In this document: positions 17,741 through 27,179 of the stretch, piece after piece
Numbering within the stretch: the first letter of the stretch is position 1
How the letters are laid out: each line of letters opens with the position of its first letter
DNA from: JACKHO01 sp041398745
GTDB lineage: Bacteria > Planctomycetota > Planctomycetia > Planctomycetales > Planctomycetaceae
NCBI GenBank assembly: GCA_041398745.1
Contig: JAWKUB010000004.1
Span: 806,001-870,000, forward strand
Reading direction: 5' to 3'
Length of the DNA: 64,000 bases
Translations under genes and position numbers: made by a program
The notes under the pieces: generated by a model
The model's database searches: none
What the model was told of the DNA's origin: nothing
The model's input: the letters and a program-made list of their open reading frames with translations, nothing else

Positions 17741-18943
17741 GTGGAAATGCAGTACGTCCCCATCGTCGCCGCGACCGAAGTGCCTGAGCTGCTCGTCATT
17801 GGTGGGCTCATCCTGGCGGGCTACATTGCGCACAGCCTGGGGAGGTTCATTCATGTCCCACGTGTGACCATTCTGCTGGTGCTTGGAATTCTGGCGGGCC
17901 CGTTTGGCCTGAATGTCATTCCCAAAGACGTTGCCGAGTGGTTTCCTGAAATTACCGATATCGCGCTCGCCATGGTCGGCTTTCTTCTGGGAGAAAGTTT
18001 CGCGGGGCGGGAAATTAAACGTACTGGGCCGACGGTGCTCGCCGTATCCCTCGGCGAAACGTTGGGGGCCGCGATTGTCGTCTTCGTTGCTGCCTATTTG
18101 ATGCTGGGAAATATGGTTATTGCGCTGCTGCTTGCAGGCATTGCCCCGGCTTCCGATCCCGCGGCCTCGCTCGATGTGGTGCGTGAGAATAAGGCTGATG
18201 GTCCGCTGACGAAGACAGTGCTGGGAGTCGTGGCGATTGACGACGCTTGGGGAGTCATCCTGTTCAGCTTTCTCCTGGTGTTTGCGGAAACACTCTCGGG
18301 GCAGAGTTCTGGGGTCGCCGGAATTGGACATGGACTGTGGGATGTCTTTGGTGCCATTCTATTGGGAATTCTATTCGGCGTGCCGATGGCCTGGCTGACA
18401 GGTCGCATTAAGAAAGGGGAGCCGTCGGTGCTCGAGGCGTCGGGAATTGTGTTCATTTGTGCCGGGGTGGCCAAGTACTTGGATGTGTCGTACCTGCTGA
18501 CATGCATTGTCCTGGGAGCGACCGTCGCGAACCGAGCCAAGCACCATACGCGCCCCTTCCGTGACATCGAAGGTGCCAGCGAGCCATTCCTCGTGATGTT
18601 CTTCCTGCTGGCTGGTTACGAGTGCGATTTGGCCTCGCTGCAAACGCTTGGCCTGCTGGGTATCGCTTACGTAATTGCCCGCAGTGTCGGCCTCATTGCA
18701 GGAGGTGGACTGGCGGCCCGCTGGGTCAATGCTCCCGAGGTTGTGCAGAAACGCGTAGGCTGGTGCTTACTGCCTCAGGCCGGAGTGGCTCTCGGACTGG
18801 CACTCATGGTCTCAGAACGCTTGCCCGACACCCGTAGCGTTATCCTCCCCTTGGCCATTTCCACGACAGTGGTCTTCGAAATCATTGGACCACTGGTCAC
18901 CCGCTGGCAATTGAAGCAGGCTGGAGAATATCAGTCGACTTAG
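17741..18943 (+). CDS. Cation:proton antiporter (CPA family Na+/H+ exchanger-like)
   Basis: 400 aa, about 12 hydrophobic segments spanning the whole chain. Family landmarks are APASDPAASLDV (the unwound-helix region) and VVAIDDAWGVILF with the ion-binding Asp-Asp pair. It exchanges Na+ or K+ for protons across the cytoplasmic membrane; the ion is not readable. There is no C-terminal RCK or universal-stress domain, so it is a bare transporter. Start GTG 17741 or ATG 17747; both lie next to GGGTGG. Ended by the palindromic terminator at 18965-18990. Confidence 0.9.
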   Translation: MEMQYVPIVAATEVPELLVIGGLILAGYIAHSLGRFIHVPRVTILLVLGILAGPFGLNVIPKDVAEWFPEITDIALAMVGFLLGESFAGREIKRTGPTVLAVSLGETLGAAIVVFVAAYLMLGNMVIALLLAGIAPASDPAASLDVVRENKADGPLTKTVLGVVAIDDAWGVILFSFLLVFAETLSGQSSGVAGIGHGLWDVFGAILLGILFGVPMAWLTGRIKKGEPSVLEASGIVFICAGVAKYLDVSYLLTCIVLGATVANRAKHHTRPFRDIEGASEPFLVMFFLLAGYECDLASLQTLGLLGIAYVIARSVGLIAGGGLAARWVNAPEVVQKRVGWCLLPQAGVALGLALMVSERLPDTRSVILPLAISTTVVFEIIGPLVTRWQLKQAGEYQST

Positions 18944-18964
18944 AGGCAGTTTCAAAACCCGGTG

Positions 18965-18990
18965 ACACAGACATTCCTGTCTGTGTTTTT
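18965..18990 (+). terminator. Palindromic repeat copy 1, acting as a terminator
   Basis: Stem ACACAGACA / TGTCTGTGT with loop TTCC, followed by TTTTT (18986-18990), 21 bp after the antiporter stop and between convergent genes. The same element, GGTGRCACRGACATTCCTG..., recurs at 38886-38905 and 40563-40580, so it is also a dispersed repeat. Confidence 0.75.
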
Positions 18991-19046
18991 CCAGAGAATA
19001 CGACATCGGATGGAAGGTTTCGAAACGACCTTTCGAGTTACAGGTG

Positions 19047-19826
19047 TCATTTGCTGTCCGCAGTTGGCGGCGTTCGCCTGCGAAACTCCTCTGGAGCAGT
19101 TACATGCCGGGCGGGGAACTTCGTTTCTCCGGGAACCACATCAACCTTCCACGCCCTGTCGATCCAGCCATACCGCTCATGCCAAATACGAAACTCGTGC
19201 TGGCCGACCGGAAGTTTCTCGATGCGAAACCATCCCTGCGCGTCGGTGAACGTGCCGTAAGGATGGTCAAGCACCAGCAGCCAGCCAACCATATAGGTGT
19301 GAATGTCACAGCCGATCTTTAATGGGCGCGTCTCAGGCCACTTGAGTACGAACTTCTTGTCCTGACCAGGAGGCGGCAGGATATAGCTCTCCGAGTTGTT
19401 TCGAAACGGATAGAAATGCATATTGTGCCCAGCTTCATCCGCAATTCGATATCGCAACGTCTGGCCAGCTCTTAATACGGATGCATGCGGAACAAACCGA
19501 CACCCCTGCGCACGCACAATGACGTCGGGAAACTCCTCGGGATTCAGGTCGGGATGAATTCGAGACGGCGTCTCCACCAGAAAAATCGCCACGTTGGCAA
19601 CTCCGCGGGTCTTCGGGTCAATGAGGAGCGATTCGTCTGGGACGCCGAGCTTCCCGCAAACGGCGGCGTCCTTGGCTGTTGTCGATCCCTTCTCAACAAA
19701 TGGCTTCAATTCCGGGATTTCGCCATCGAACAGAATCCGACCAGAAATACTCCCCCACTCTTCGGCTTGAACCGCGAAGGAACTCGCCAGAAGGAGTGCA
19801 ACGAAACCAACGGTTCTCGAAAACAT
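19047..19826 (-). CDS. Exported cupredoxin-like protein
   Basis: 259 aa from the ATG at 19826 (GGAGCAGG just upstream); a start 18 bp earlier is less likely. Signal peptide MFSRTVGFVALLLASSFAVQA. The middle has a blue-copper-like set of residues: AGHNMHFYP (His) and later KIGCDIHTYM (Cys, His, Met). The C-terminal part resembles a carboxypeptidase-regulatory beta-sandwich (GWFRIEKLPVGQHEFRIW). Proteins of this type are often annotated as methylamine-utilisation-like. Likely periplasmic electron carrier or copper-binding protein; metal binding is inferred. Last gene of the five-gene operon starting at 23300. Confidence 0.7.
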   Translation of the reverse strand: MFSRTVGFVALLLASSFAVQAEEWGSISGRILFDGEIPELKPFVEKGSTTAKDAAVCGKLGVPDESLLIDPKTRGVANVAIFLVETPSRIHPDLNPEEFPDVIVRAQGCRFVPHASVLRAGQTLRYRIADEAGHNMHFYPFRNNSESYILPPPGQDKKFVLKWPETRPLKIGCDIHTYMVGWLLVLDHPYGTFTDAQGWFRIEKLPVGQHEFRIWHERYGWIDRAWKVDVVPGETKFPARHVTAPEEFRRRTPPTADSK

Positions 19827-19856
19827 TGCCTGCTCCCGCTTCATTTGGTGTTCGGT

Positions 19857-20813
19857 CTACGCAGCCACCTCGGCAAGGTCCGTGCGTTTCGTGACTTTCA
19901 TCACAACAAACTTCCATGCCCGTTGCAACTCGTCGTATCGCACAAACGAGAGTAAACCAACGAGCATGATTGGGTGAAACAAGTGCAAGTTAAATGCGTA
20001 TTCCATGCCCAGGTGGAAAAGCATCGCCAGGACAATGCAGGGCCAACGCAGCCAGCGGTTCCAAATAAGGAACGGCACCAGCAGTTCGAACGCGAGCGTA
20101 CCCCAGGTGAAAAACTTCGACCACGCCAATGACTCAGCAATAAACCCAGGCAGATGACAGCCCGTCATATCGTCCAGCCGGAGCGTGTAGTACACGGCTG
20201 TGCCATCGATCCACTCCGCCCCGTTGCTTTTCTGTATTCCGGCACAGAGGTAAATCAGGCAGAACTGCAACTGGAACAGTCGGATTGGCCAGGCGGGAAA
20301 ACCTGCATGCGGCCGCTCCGGGCTGAGCGTTGTCGGCGCCTCCTTCAACTCACGCCACGGTGGGGCGAATATGAAAAAGAACGCGAACAGGCGAAACACA
20401 GTGTCTTCTGCGTCGAAGAGCATCATGTTGGAATGATGTACGCCCGTCAGCAGAAACAGCGTGATGCCAGCGGTAATGCGAGGATAAATTCCCGCGATGA
20501 GGAGTCCACCGCAAATCATCGAGAGAAGCAGAAACAGGGCGACCGACAGAGGATGGTCCGGCAAAAACGAGTAGACGGTGAACACGTCGGGATCAACCAC
20601 CCCGCGTGCCGCGTCTGCCGGAAGAAGTGAACCGGCACCGAAAAACGTCCGGTGATCCAGCCACAGAATTGCTGAGCACACAATGACCAGCTCGCCATAG
20701 AAACGGCGCATGACATCGAGCATCCGCAGGTCGGCGGGACTCATCCAGAATAAATCAAACACCTGTCGGATTTGCTGCCACGGAGTAGCACTAGGGGAGG
20801 ACTCGTTATTCAT
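19857..20813 (-). CDS. HTTM-domain membrane protein
   Basis: 318 aa from the ATG at 20813, which overlaps the stop of the upstream gene (ATGAATAA), so translation is coupled. About 6-8 hydrophobic segments; patterns such as HHSNMMLFDAEDTVFRLFAFF, LFQLQFCLIYLCAGIQKSNG and FHLGMEYAFNLHLFHPIM fit the HTTM (horizontally transferred transmembrane) family related to vitamin K-dependent gamma-carboxylase. The activity of bacterial members is mostly unknown. Its tight coupling with the next gene upstream suggests a two-protein complex. Confidence 0.82.
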   Translation of the reverse strand: MNNESSPSATPWQQIRQVFDLFWMSPADLRMLDVMRRFYGELVIVCSAILWLDHRTFFGAGSLLPADAARGVVDPDVFTVYSFLPDHPLSVALFLLLSMICGGLLIAGIYPRITAGITLFLLTGVHHSNMMLFDAEDTVFRLFAFFFIFAPPWRELKEAPTTLSPERPHAGFPAWPIRLFQLQFCLIYLCAGIQKSNGAEWIDGTAVYYTLRLDDMTGCHLPGFIAESLAWSKFFTWGTLAFELLVPFLIWNRWLRWPCIVLAMLFHLGMEYAFNLHLFHPIMLVGLLSFVRYDELQRAWKFVVMKVTKRTDLAEVAA

Positions 20814-21381
20814 GCGGAAACCAAGTGTAGAGTTTCGTTCTCCGCTGATAATCTGGCGCACCGTACGCAATTCGCCAGTTTTCTGACGTGGGAGGAGGAA
20901 TGACGTCTCGGTCCTGGAAGAGAATCATAGATTCGAGCTCGAGGATGGAATCTTCGGACTCTCTCTTGGCCAGGTCATCGCAAAACGGTTCCCAGGCCGC
21001 GCCATTACCATCACGCCAGAGGTTGTCGTAGTAGGACATTTCCCGAAACACCCGCGCCTTCTCCCAGGACGACATTTTTGACCAGTCTGGCTGATACCAG
21101 ACCGTCTTACTGCCGTCCTCCCAATACAAGAAGGCTCCAACACGCACGTTGACGTGGTCCGGTTCCGGAGCAAACAGTTCCCAACTCCCCTGCCACAGCC
21201 CCGTAATATCCAGCGCTGGGTCAATCCACTCCTTGAATTTGCCATGCAGTCGCGTGTACTGGGGGAAGGCGTCAATGCACATCATGCCACCAATAATCAG
21301 GAGGCCAATGTAAAACGCTGTGCGGTTCCAGTACCACGAATGGTTGGGGGGCTGCAGGGAACGGTTCTTCTTTTTGCTCAT
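20806..21381 (-). CDS. Single-pass membrane protein paired with the HTTM protein
   Basis: 191 aa from the ATG at 21381 (MSKKKNRS); a frame 30 bp longer exists. Lys/Arg-rich start, one hydrophobic segment (AFYIGLLIIGGMMCIDAF), then a soluble domain with many Trp/Tyr (GLWQGSWELFAPEPDHVNVRVGAFLYWEDG). No known catalytic motif seen. The W-x-LFAPEP motif and the 8-bp overlap with the HTTM gene suggest it is the HTTM partner; function unknown. Confidence 0.72.
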   Translation of the reverse strand: MSKKKNRSLQPPNHSWYWNRTAFYIGLLIIGGMMCIDAFPQYTRLHGKFKEWIDPALDITGLWQGSWELFAPEPDHVNVRVGAFLYWEDGSKTVWYQPDWSKMSSWEKARVFREMSYYDNLWRDGNGAAWEPFCDDLAKRESEDSILELESMILFQDRDVIPPPTSENWRIAYGAPDYQRRTKLYTWFPHE

Positions 21382-21426
21382 TGGTGATGAGAATAGTACA
21401 ACCACCCACAACGCGCGAAACGCCGT

Positions 21427-22236
21427 CTAAAACTGAATACTCGCCGATCCAAGGCCTTCGAGTTGCACTTCGAACAAATCACCCTTGTTCGCCCACTTGG
21501 TCTGCACGACGCTCCCCAGCATGACAATCCAACCGGCGGGCAAATCGAGGCCGCGCTGTGCTTGTTGATTTGCAAGCCAGACCAGTGCCTCCAAAGGATG
21601 GCCGTTAATAATGTCACGCCCCTCCCCTGCCCCGACTTCCGCGCCGTTGATTCGCATAACGCCTCTAACGGATGCCAAATCAAGTGAGCGCCAGTCGCTA
21701 ACACCCGGCCCCAGCACGACACCGGCACCGAAGAAGTCGTCCGCTACCCAGGTGCGCCAGTCGGGAACGCGGTTGGCAAAGTCGACGTAACGGTCATCCA
21801 CAATTTCCACGGCGGCATGCACCGTACGAATGGCCGGACTGACCGTTTCGATGGTGTGCGGTGCTGCGTCGGCCCGAATGGTTTGGCTCAACGTGACTGC
21901 AATTTCACATTCGACACCCACATGCAGGAAGGAATCGAAGTCGACCTGGCCGGCACCATGCTGAACGGTTGATTCGAAAATCGCACCGGAACAGGGATGC
22001 GTCATCCCCAGGAATTCCTGCATGACCTTTGTTGTGCAGCCAATTTTGGTGCCCACGATGTTGCCGAAACCGCGTGCGGACAGAACGTCGTTGAGGGCGT
22101 CCTGCAATTGCATTGCATCAGCGAGGTTCTGCGGTGCACATTCCACAGGAAGATGGCCAATGGCGGTTGGCTTGCCGGTACGACCAGCAGCAAGCAATTG
22201 TGCCCCCTGCGAGAGGGCCTCTGACGAAAGTGGCAT
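21427..22236 (-). CDS. 2-keto-4-pentenoate hydratase / fumarylacetoacetate hydrolase family protein
   Basis: 269 aa with the MhpD-type pattern: GTKIGCTTKVMQEFLGM, GVECEIAV (metal-binding Glu residues), VHAAVEIVDDRY, and GHPLEALVWLAN near the end. Members hydrate 2-oxopent-4-enoate in aromatic breakdown or decarboxylate related keto acids. No other aromatic-pathway gene is here, so the substrate is open. It sits second in the operon, 50 bp after the methyltransferase-rhodanese and 45 bp before the membrane-protein pair. Confidence 0.88.
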   Translation of the reverse strand: MPLSSEALSQGAQLLAAGRTGKPTAIGHLPVECAPQNLADAMQLQDALNDVLSARGFGNIVGTKIGCTTKVMQEFLGMTHPCSGAIFESTVQHGAGQVDFDSFLHVGVECEIAVTLSQTIRADAAPHTIETVSPAIRTVHAAVEIVDDRYVDFANRVPDWRTWVADDFFGAGVVLGPGVSDWRSLDLASVRGVMRINGAEVGAGEGRDIINGHPLEALVWLANQQAQRGLDLPAGWIVMLGSVVQTKWANKGDLFEVQLEGLGSASIQF

Positions 22237-22286
22237 CGCGGGGGCTCCAAGCTTCAGGTAAGGGTGAACGGCGTTGGCAGACGAAC

Positions 22287-23300
22287 TTACTTGGCCTGTT
22301 CAAATCCTTCACTGACGAGCGCGTCGAATCCAAGTGACAGCGGCCGAATATCGTATCCTTGTGCGGAGAGAATCTCTGCAGCAGCAAGCACACGCCGACC
22401 TGAACGGCAGTGGCAATAAATAACTTGATCTTTGGGCAGTGTGGCCGACGCCTCGGGGCCCTGACGCAGTTCGCTGAGCGGCACAAGCTTGGCTGCTTGC
22501 AGGTGACCCGCATCCCACTCCTGTTGTTCGCGCACGTCAATCAAAACCGCCGTGCCGTTTCCGAGCAGTTGTTTGACGTTGGCAACAGAATCTGACGTGT
22601 GTCCTTGAGGCGTGCGGCGGTTCGATTTCACAAAGCGGACCAGGTAAGACGTTTCCAGAAAGTTCTCTTCGCTCTCCACTTCGAATCCAGCGAGTTGAAT
22701 CTCTTCCAGGAACGTCGACTTGCCAGCTCGCACGTGCCCCATAATCCAGTCTGAGCTTTTCCCTTCTTCCCGCTCAAATTCCACGAGCACGACCTTGCCG
22801 CCATCCTTCAGTGCGTTGTGGAGCGACCGCATGGTTTTGTAAGGGAATTCAAAGTGGTGATACGTGTCGCAAATGAACGCGAGGTCGATGGAATCCGCAG
22901 GCAGTTCTGTCGAAGTCGGCGTGCAGACGACGCCTCGGACCTGAGTGAGGCCCGCTTCACGGGAGGTGGCGACGACGTGGTCCACGAATTCCTTGGCGAT
23001 GTCGACCGCGAAGAACTCCCCTTCCTTGCCGACTTGGGGAGCGAGCAGTCGGGTGAAGAGTCCGGTGCCCGCACCAATATCGGCCACGCTCATCCCTGGT
23101 TTAATGTTGCAGGCCTTTGCAATCGCTTCGCGGTGGTCGTAGACCTCACGCCCTTCCTTTTCAAATCGCTCAACAAACGTGCTGACGTCCGGAGCTTTGA
23201 AGGAGTCGTTAATTCCGGGGCGAACGCTTTCCTTTTGAGCAAAGGAAACAGATGTCAGTGCCAGCAGTGCAATGAGACAACGTATTGTCGGGGTTTTCAT
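22287..23300 (-). CDS. Exported SAM-methyltransferase / rhodanese fusion
   Basis: 337 aa from the ATG at 23300. Begins with a clear signal peptide (MKTPTIRCLIALLALTSVSFAQ). Residues about 35-225 are a class I methyltransferase: VADIGAGTGLFTRLLAP (SAM motif), FAVDIA, ICDTYHHFEFP, GGKVVLVEFER. Residues about 240-335 are a rhodanese domain: VLIDVREQQEWDAGHL and active loop CHCRSGRR, with Cys in the right place. Small-molecule methylation plus sulfur handling is suggested, perhaps on metals or metalloids, but a periplasmic SAM enzyme is unusual. First gene of the operon running to 19047. Confidence 0.85.
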   Translation of the reverse strand: MKTPTIRCLIALLALTSVSFAQKESVRPGINDSFKAPDVSTFVERFEKEGREVYDHREAIAKACNIKPGMSVADIGAGTGLFTRLLAPQVGKEGEFFAVDIAKEFVDHVVATSREAGLTQVRGVVCTPTSTELPADSIDLAFICDTYHHFEFPYKTMRSLHNALKDGGKVVLVEFEREEGKSSDWIMGHVRAGKSTFLEEIQLAGFEVESEENFLETSYLVRFVKSNRRTPQGHTSDSVANVKQLLGNGTAVLIDVREQQEWDAGHLQAAKLVPLSELRQGPEASATLPKDQVIYCHCRSGRRVLAAAEILSAQGYDIRPLSLGFDALVSEGFEQAK

Positions 23301-24107
23301 GGCTTGATTTACTCTCATTCTTTGCAACGCGTCGTACGGATGAACGGATACGTGGCATCCGTGTGTAGACTGGACGGTGATTTCATGTGAATCGAAGTCA
23401 AAGCTATCAAATTCCGGGTGATGTCAGCCAGTCGACACCGAACATGGAACAACTCTCACAATTGGGAAGAATTGACAGCGCTGGGCATTGAATCCGATAC
23501 TCCAACAAGTGGTTTTGTGAGTTATCCCGCCTTCTTTCATCCTGCCTCGCTTCCCATGCGTTTTGTTCTTATGGGGATTTGTGTAATCCTCCTTCATGTA
23601 GAAAGTGCTGAACTGCAGACCCGGCGGGATGTCTGCGCAGTGCATGCTGCGTCGGATCTTGGTGGACCGCAACAGTGCGTTTTTGAGCGATTCGCCAAGG
23701 TTAAGGACGAAAACGAAGAAGATGCAGAAGAGGGGGCCGAGGCGTTCTGGCAGAAAGTGCTGGGTGCCTCGGGAGTCGAAAGTCCTGCGAGTTCCGTTAA
23801 GTTCATCAACGAGGATCGCATCGCAGCCCGTGGTAAGGCCTGGATCCCTCGTCCAGAACGGCTGTCCCTGCTGGGCAGGTTGCTGGTTTAGCATTCGCTA
23901 ATTAGCGCAAGCTAAAGTCTAGAGCTTTCATTGTGCCTGCTACTGATTGAAGCGGCATTATCTAAAACACCAGTGTTGAAGAATTCTGGGAACTGACCGT
24001 TCTCTGGCAGAGTCAGGTCGTTGGCTGACCATTTCGACTTTGCTCGGCCCATGTTGCTTCGGGCCAAATTTTCAGCATTCGCAGCCTCGAATAAGAATGG
24101 AAATGCC
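23301..24107. other. 807-bp region without a convincing gene
   Basis: Between the divergent methyltransferase and dabA genes. Open frames of about 156 codons lie on both strands over 23418-23894 and look equally unconvincing: no ribosome site, no family pattern, biased composition (a DENEEDAEEGAEAF stretch on plus). Could be a decayed gene or a structured non-coding stretch. A 12-bp perfect palindrome CGCTAATTAGCG sits at 23897-23908. The start of dabA falls near its right end and is itself uncertain. Confidence 0.4.
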
Positions 24108-27100
24108 GTGACCACGTTAGAACTCGACGAGAAACCTTTGCTGGAAGGCGAAGACGAACACTCAGTCGCACAACTGGTAGAGCGCGCTGCTGGCTACCTG
24201 CCAACGCAGGGGCCAATTGAAGTCTTTGTGCTCACCAACAATTTGTACGCGTTTGAGGATCAGCCGTTTCATCAGGCGTTGAAAGCCGCTCGAGATTGCT
24301 ATCGCGCGGAGCCGTATCTTTCGGAACAGGAATATCGCCGTCTGTACGGTGCAGGTCGAATTACCGACGAAGATCTCGAAGCCGTTGTCATGGACGACTT
24401 GGGAGAGCGAGGGCTCAAGTTAATTAACGGCCTTGGCATGATTGCAGAGTTTCGCTTCGCCATGTTGCGTCACCCAGTCCACGTTGGGCCAGATGCGGAA
24501 CTTCGCTGGGTCGTGGCCGAGACGGACGCCCTGGAGCGGTTTCGTGAACAGACAACGCGAATTAATCGGACGAGAATTGTTACGGCGACGAGAAAGTGGC
24601 TGGAGGGTTCCGGCGACCGAAATGGCATTCCCGAATTGACCAGTCTCTTTGACAAGTTCGGTCACAATACTGCGAAGTGGTCAGTCGCCGAATGGGATGC
24701 ATTTTCCTTGCAACTGCTGTGGAGGATTTGTCTCAAAGGGATTGGAGCGGACCCGAAGGCGGCTGAGCCAGAGACGTTTGTTCGTCCTCGCGATTTGCTG
24801 CTGCGTGCCACTGGCGACGACATTGACCGTGACGTCCATGGCGTTCTCATTCGCTTCTGCGCTGCATTCGTCGACCAGGGATATTCTGATTGGTTATTGC
24901 CGAATCGGGATACTGGTTTCTTCGAGGCATTTCTCTCGCTTTACGAGAGTCGCACAGTTGGCCTGGAGCACTGGTTGCATGGCCTGTCATCTGAAGTCCG
25001 TCGTCTCAAGCAGGAAAACGTTTCCGCCGAGCAGTACATTGAACAAGCGCTTGCCGACTACGGAATCGTCGCATCAGACCGGGAGGCGTTCGTCAGGCAA
25101 ACGCTGCTGTCACTCGGTGGTTGGGCGGGCATGATTTGGCAGCTTGAATTGGGCGTGGACTGGGTGGTGCACAACGCCCCCAAGAAATCGTTGACCGGAA
25201 TGCTGGCAGTGCAACTCCTGTTGGAGCGGCAGGCCATTTGGAACCTTGGTCGCGATGCAATTGGAGATTCGAGCTCAATTCCAGAGGTGCTCGCTGCCGC
25301 CTGGAAGAAGGTGTCACAACCTCAGCCATTGAAGCGAGAACGTCGGGCGTTTCTGTTGTTTCAGGTCGCCCAAATGCTGGGGTGGACGCCGCTGGAATTG
25401 TTGCAACTGACGGAGGCAGAGTGGGCCGAACTGGGAATCGAACTCGAAAGTTTCCCCTCATTGGAAAGGCGTCGCATTTTCCATGAGGCATTCGAACGGA
25501 AATACGTGCATGCCACACTCGACGCTTTCGCGACCCATACCGCTAGACGGCGGAATGTGAAGCCAACATGGCAACATCGACCCGATTTTCAAATTGTGAC
25601 GTGTATCGATGATCGCGAGGAGTCGTTCCGTCGGCATTTGGAGGAAGTCTGGCCGACCTGCGAAACGTTTGGGGCAGCTGGCTTCTTTGCTGTCGCCATG
25701 AACTACCGCGGCGCAGCCGATGCGTTCTATAAACCTTTGTGTCCAGCTGTCATCAAACCGGCGCACTTTGTTCAGGAGGACGTTGGCTACACCTTTGAAG
25801 GTGAGCACCAGAGTCGTGCCCAAATTCGCCGCCAAATCGGCTTGTTCAGTCATGCGTTTCACAAGCGAAGTCGAACGTTTCTGGGTGGGATTCTCACTGG
25901 AGTTCTCGGGACTCTGGCATCAGTTCCGCTCGTTGCCCGCGTCTTGTTTCCGCATTTGACGTCGCGAATTCGTCAGCGATTCGGGTCGCTGTTGCAACCG
26001 CCACCGGTGACCAACTTGCAGCTCGAACGCTACGAAGATGATCCCGGGCCGACAAACGGTCACATTGGCTATTCCGTTGATGAAATGTCGGGTGTGGTCG
26101 TGCGTCTGCTGCGGGATATGGGAGTGACGAAAGGCGAAGATTTCTCCCGACTGTTCATTATTTGCGGTCACGGTTCGTCGAGCCTGAACAACCCGCACGA
26201 GTCCTCCTATTGTTGTGGGGCCTGCGCCGGCAAACGTGGAGGGCCCAACGCTCGCGCATTTGCTCAAATGGCCAACGACTGGCGCGTGCGTGCGAAAGTC
26301 GCCGCCCAGGGAGTTGTCATACCTGACGATACGTTTTTTGTGGGCGCGTACCACAACACCTGCGATGACTCCGTTGTGTTTTATGACCTCGATCGCCTGC
26401 CTGCGTCGCATCGGGAAGATTTCGAAGTTTCGCGCAAAGCAATTGAGGAAGCTCGCCAACGTAACGCCCATGAGCGTTGCCGCAGGTTTGGTACGGTGCC
26501 TCTGACTATTTCCGCAAAAGATGCGCTCCGTCATGTTGAAGCGCGAGCGGAAGACATTTCGCAACCTCGACCCGAATACGATCACGCTACCAATTCTCTG
26601 TGCATTGTTGGTCGTCGCCAATGGTCTCGGGGATTGTTTCTTGACCGGCGTGCATTCCTGACGTCATACGATCCCCATGTCGATGACGAAGAACATTCCG
26701 TACTGCTCGGCATTCTGTCTGCGGCGGTGCCGGTGTGTGCGGGGATTAGTCTCTCCTTCTACTTCTCGACCGTCGACAACGTGAATTATGGAAGCGGTTC
26801 GAAGCTGCCTCACAATGTGGCATCTTTGGTGGGAGTCATTGAGGGAACTTCGAGCGACTTGCGAACCGGCGTCTACCAGCAGGTCTGTGAAATCCATGAA
26901 CCGCTACGACTGACCTTTGTCATTGAAACGACGCCAGAGGCCATGCGGTCGATTATGGCGCGTAACGCTGTGATCGATCGGCTCATTCGTGGTGCGTGGG
27001 TTCATCTGGCGGTAATTGATCCTGTGACATCGGAAGTTCAGGTTTTCAAGAACGGTGAGTTCCAGGTCTATCAGCCCAGTGGGGCGAAGTTGAATGAAGT

Positions 27101-27179
27101 GGGATCATCGCTCGAGTGCTACGAAGGCTCACGCGATCACCTTCCGTTCTTCTCGATTCATGAAACGGAGGTGGAGTAA
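24108..27179 (+). CDS. dabA: DabA-type inorganic carbon uptake subunit (DUF2309)
   Basis: 1023 aa from GTG 24108 (giving VTTLELDEKP); TTG 24021 and ATG 24051 are in-frame alternatives. Zinc-site residues of the carbonic-anhydrase-like DabA family are all visible: C499-x-D501 in TCIDDRE, H688 in CGHGSS, C703 in YCCGAC. The C-x-D and H-x14-C spacings equal those of Halothiobacillus DabA2 (C351/D353, H524/C539). In the known system DabA with DabB uses a cation gradient to drive one-way CO2 hydration, accumulating bicarbonate in the cytosol. The stop overlaps the next start (TAATG). Planctomycetes are mostly heterotrophs, so here it may feed carboxylases rather than carbon fixation. Confidence 0.93.
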   Translation: MTTLELDEKPLLEGEDEHSVAQLVERAAGYLPTQGPIEVFVLTNNLYAFEDQPFHQALKAARDCYRAEPYLSEQEYRRLYGAGRITDEDLEAVVMDDLGERGLKLINGLGMIAEFRFAMLRHPVHVGPDAELRWVVAETDALERFREQTTRINRTRIVTATRKWLEGSGDRNGIPELTSLFDKFGHNTAKWSVAEWDAFSLQLLWRICLKGIGADPKAAEPETFVRPRDLLLRATGDDIDRDVHGVLIRFCAAFVDQGYSDWLLPNRDTGFFEAFLSLYESRTVGLEHWLHGLSSEVRRLKQENVSAEQYIEQALADYGIVASDREAFVRQTLLSLGGWAGMIWQLELGVDWVVHNAPKKSLTGMLAVQLLLERQAIWNLGRDAIGDSSSIPEVLAAAWKKVSQPQPLKRERRAFLLFQVAQMLGWTPLELLQLTEAEWAELGIELESFPSLERRRIFHEAFERKYVHATLDAFATHTARRRNVKPTWQHRPDFQIVTCIDDREESFRRHLEEVWPTCETFGAAGFFAVAMNYRGAADAFYKPLCPAVIKPAHFVQEDVGYTFEGEHQSRAQIRRQIGLFSHAFHKRSRTFLGGILTGVLGTLASVPLVARVLFPHLTSRIRQRFGSLLQPPPVTNLQLERYEDDPGPTNGHIGYSVDEMSGVVVRLLRDMGVTKGEDFSRLFIICGHGSSSLNNPHESSYCCGACAGKRGGPNARAFAQMANDWRVRAKVAAQGVVIPDDTFFVGAYHNTCDDSVVFYDLDRLPASHREDFEVSRKAIEEARQRNAHERCRRFGTVPLTISAKDALRHVEARAEDISQPRPEYDHATNSLCIVGRRQWSRGLFLDRRAFLTSYDPHVDDEEHSVLLGILSAAVPVCAGISLSFYFSTVDNVNYGSGSKLPHNVASLVGVIEGTSSDLRTGVYQQVCEIHEPLRLTFVIETTPEAMRSIMARNAVIDRLIRGAWVHLAVIDPVTSEVQVFKNGEFQVYQPSGAKLNEVGSSLECYEGSRDHLPFFSIHETEVE

